Shown here: positions 62,863-64,000 of the stretch, piece after piece
Position numbering within the stretch: position 1 is the first letter of the stretch
Layout of the letters: every line of letters starts with the position of its first letter
From: Mycobacterium vicinigordonae
GTDB taxonomy: Bacteria; Actinomycetota; Actinomycetes; Mycobacteriales; Mycobacteriaceae
Direction: 5' to 3'
Length of the DNA stretch: 64,000 bases
Assembly: GCF_013466425.1 (NCBI RefSeq)
Contig: NZ_CP059165.1
Location: 4,092,001 to 4,156,000 of the forward strand
Notes under the pieces: model-generated
What the model was told of the DNA's origin: nothing
Database searches by the model: none
What the model saw: the letters and a program-made list of their open reading frames with translations, nothing else
Position numbers and translations under genes: made by a program

Positions 62863-64000
62863 CAGTTCCCGATCTTGGCGTGACCTACCGACTCCCGGAC
62901 GGCTCGACCCCGGTCCTGCTGAGTTCGGAAACCGCGGAACTGCTGCGCGCCGAGGCCGCCGCCGTCCTGGCCTATGTCATGTCGCACCCGGCCGTGTCAC
63001 CACAGGCCATCGCGCAGATGCTGTTTCGCACCCGGGCGGCCCGCAAGCATCGCGCACTGGCCATGGTCGACGGCCGTGATGATCTGTTGGCAGCGCTGCG
63101 CGCGGTCGCCGATGGTCGCGACCATCCGTCGGTAGTGAGCACCCACGGATCGGCGCCCCGTCGGCTCGCGTACGTCTTTCCGGGCCAGGGCAGCCAGCGT
63201 CCCGGGATGGGGCGGCTGTTCTATGCGATGGTCCCCGCCTTCCGCGCCGAGGCGGACCGCTGCGCGCTGGCATTCGCGGAGCAATCGGGTCAGTCGCCAC
63301 TGCCTTATCTACTCGACGACAGACTCACCACCGAGAGCGACGCTGGCACTGTGCAACCGGCCCTGTTCACGCAGATGGCTGGGCTGGCCGCGGCCTGGCG
63401 ATCGTTCGGGGTCACCCCGCACGTGACCGTCGGACACAGCCAGGGCGAGATCGCCGCCGCCTACGCTTCGGGACTAATCACGTTGGCAGATGCGGTGCGC
63501 ATCATCGGAATTCGAGCGTTGGCCGCCCGCGAGATCGAGTCAGGTGACTACTCGATGGCCGTCGCGGCGACCGACCGAGATAGCTGCGAGGACCTGCTGG
63601 CTCGGTGCACAGGCTGGGCGGAACTGTCGGTGGTCAATTCGCCGACGATGACCGGCATCTCGGGCGACCGCGACACTGTGCAGGACATCGTGGATGCGTT
63701 ATCCGAGCGCGGTGTGTTCGCGCGGGTCATCGGTGTCCGGTATCCGGCTCACACCAGCCTGATCAGCGGACTCGGCGAGGCGGTACGTACTGCCTCGCAG
63801 CATCAACTGGAGAATCCTAGATTCCTGGACAGCGAAATCCACTGTCTCGGGTCCACTCTGGGCGCGGCGATAACACCGGACCTACCAGTGGACCAGTACT
63901 GGTTCTGGAACCTTCGCAACACGGTGCGGTTCGACAAGGCGATCGCCGCGGCCGCTGAACTGGGTGTCAACACATTTGTCGAACTGGCGGAGCACCCCAC
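62859..64000 (+). CDS. mbtD: Mycobactin polyketide synthase MbtD (partial, runs off window)
   Basis: The first 380 codons of a large PKS protein; the M. tuberculosis protein has about 1004 residues. After a ~100-residue N-terminal region comes an acyltransferase domain: FPGQGSQRPGMGRLFY near residue 110, active serine in VGHSQGEIAAAYASG (near 194) and SPTMTGISGDRD. The ketoreductase and carrier domains expected further on lie beyond 64000. GTG 62859 overlaps the mbtC stop (GTGA). The frame stays open to the edge. Confidence 0.93.
   Translation, partial: MTVPDLGVTYRLPDGSTPVLLSSETAELLRAEAAAVLAYVMSHPAVSPQAIAQMLFRTRAARKHRALAMVDGRDDLLAALRAVADGRDHPSVVSTHGSAPRRLAYVFPGQGSQRPGMGRLFYAMVPAFRAEADRCALAFAEQSGQSPLPYLLDDRLTTESDAGTVQPALFTQMAGLAAAWRSFGVTPHVTVGHSQGEIAAAYASGLITLADAVRIIGIRALAAREIESGDYSMAVAATDRDSCEDLLARCTGWAELSVVNSPTMTGISGDRDTVQDIVDALSERGVFARVIGVRYPAHTSLISGLGEAVRTASQHQLENPRFLDSEIHCLGSTLGAAITPDLPVDQYWFWNLRNTVRFDKAIAAAAELGVNTFVELAEHP

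Overview
The window is a piece of a mycobacterial chromosome, most likely from a slow-growing, non-tuberculous species. It is GC-rich and carries PE/PPE-associated genes, a paired ESX (WXG100) locus, an antigen 85-like mycolyltransferase, MTB12/Cfp2 and a mycobactin NRPS/PKS locus. The core gene order (dnaG-dgt, TPM protein, esx pair, phospholipase C, PPE38, glyS, smtB-zur, uppS-recO-amiA2, era, CNNM protein, ybeY, phoH, rsmE, dnaJ2-hrcA, cfp2, mbt) follows the Rv2342-Rv2383 stretch of M. tuberculosis as I remember it. No alignment was run.

Layout. (1) 1-7.35 kb: an envelope/redox cluster with a DUF2064 GT-A protein, a family 2 glycosyltransferase, an NAD-dependent sugar epimerase, a beta-propeller lipoprotein, a methyltransferase, a cytochrome b561/molybdopterin fusion, and two integral membrane proteins. 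(2) 7.4-14.6 kb: tRNA-Asn, a small membrane protein, primase, dGTPase, an extra antigen 85-like enzyme and a TPM-domain protein. (3) 14.7-25.5 kb: the ESX/PPE region, with an EsxO/EsxP-like pair, an Rv2348c-like protein, phospholipase C, a GAP-family exporter protein, two PPE38-like genes and two PPE-MPTR genes. Long, nearly identical duplications run through the PPE genes. (4) 25.7-45.5 kb: housekeeping genes (glyS, metal regulators smtB-zur, uppS, recO, era, ybeY, phoH, rsmE, dnaJ2, hrcA). Accessory cassettes sit between them: GlxA regulator/DJ-1 protein/small protein, TetR/hydrolase/DinB-like protein, and carboxymuconolactone decarboxylase/ECF sigma factor. (5) 45.6-64 kb: a rearranged mycobactin locus.

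The mycobactin locus is the most notable part. In M. tuberculosis mbtB-H run in one direction. Here mbtE-mbtF-mbtB are on the minus strand behind a small-molecule formyltransferase gene. A siderophore-type GNAT acyltransferase, a stand-alone thioesterase, mbtC and mbtD (cut by the window end) are on the plus strand. Two identical 24-base copies of an IdeR-like iron box lie at 59850 and 60631; the second contains the stop codon of the acyltransferase gene. MbtB lacks the C-terminal thioesterase domain that it has in M. tuberculosis. A formyltransferase inside a mycobactin locus predicts an N-formyl-hydroxylysine variant of mycobactin, or a mycobactin/exochelin-type hybrid. mbtG, mbtH, mbtA and mbtI are not in the window.

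No insertion sequence, prophage, CRISPR array or replication origin was seen. Gene names rest on recognised motifs, lengths and synteny from memory.
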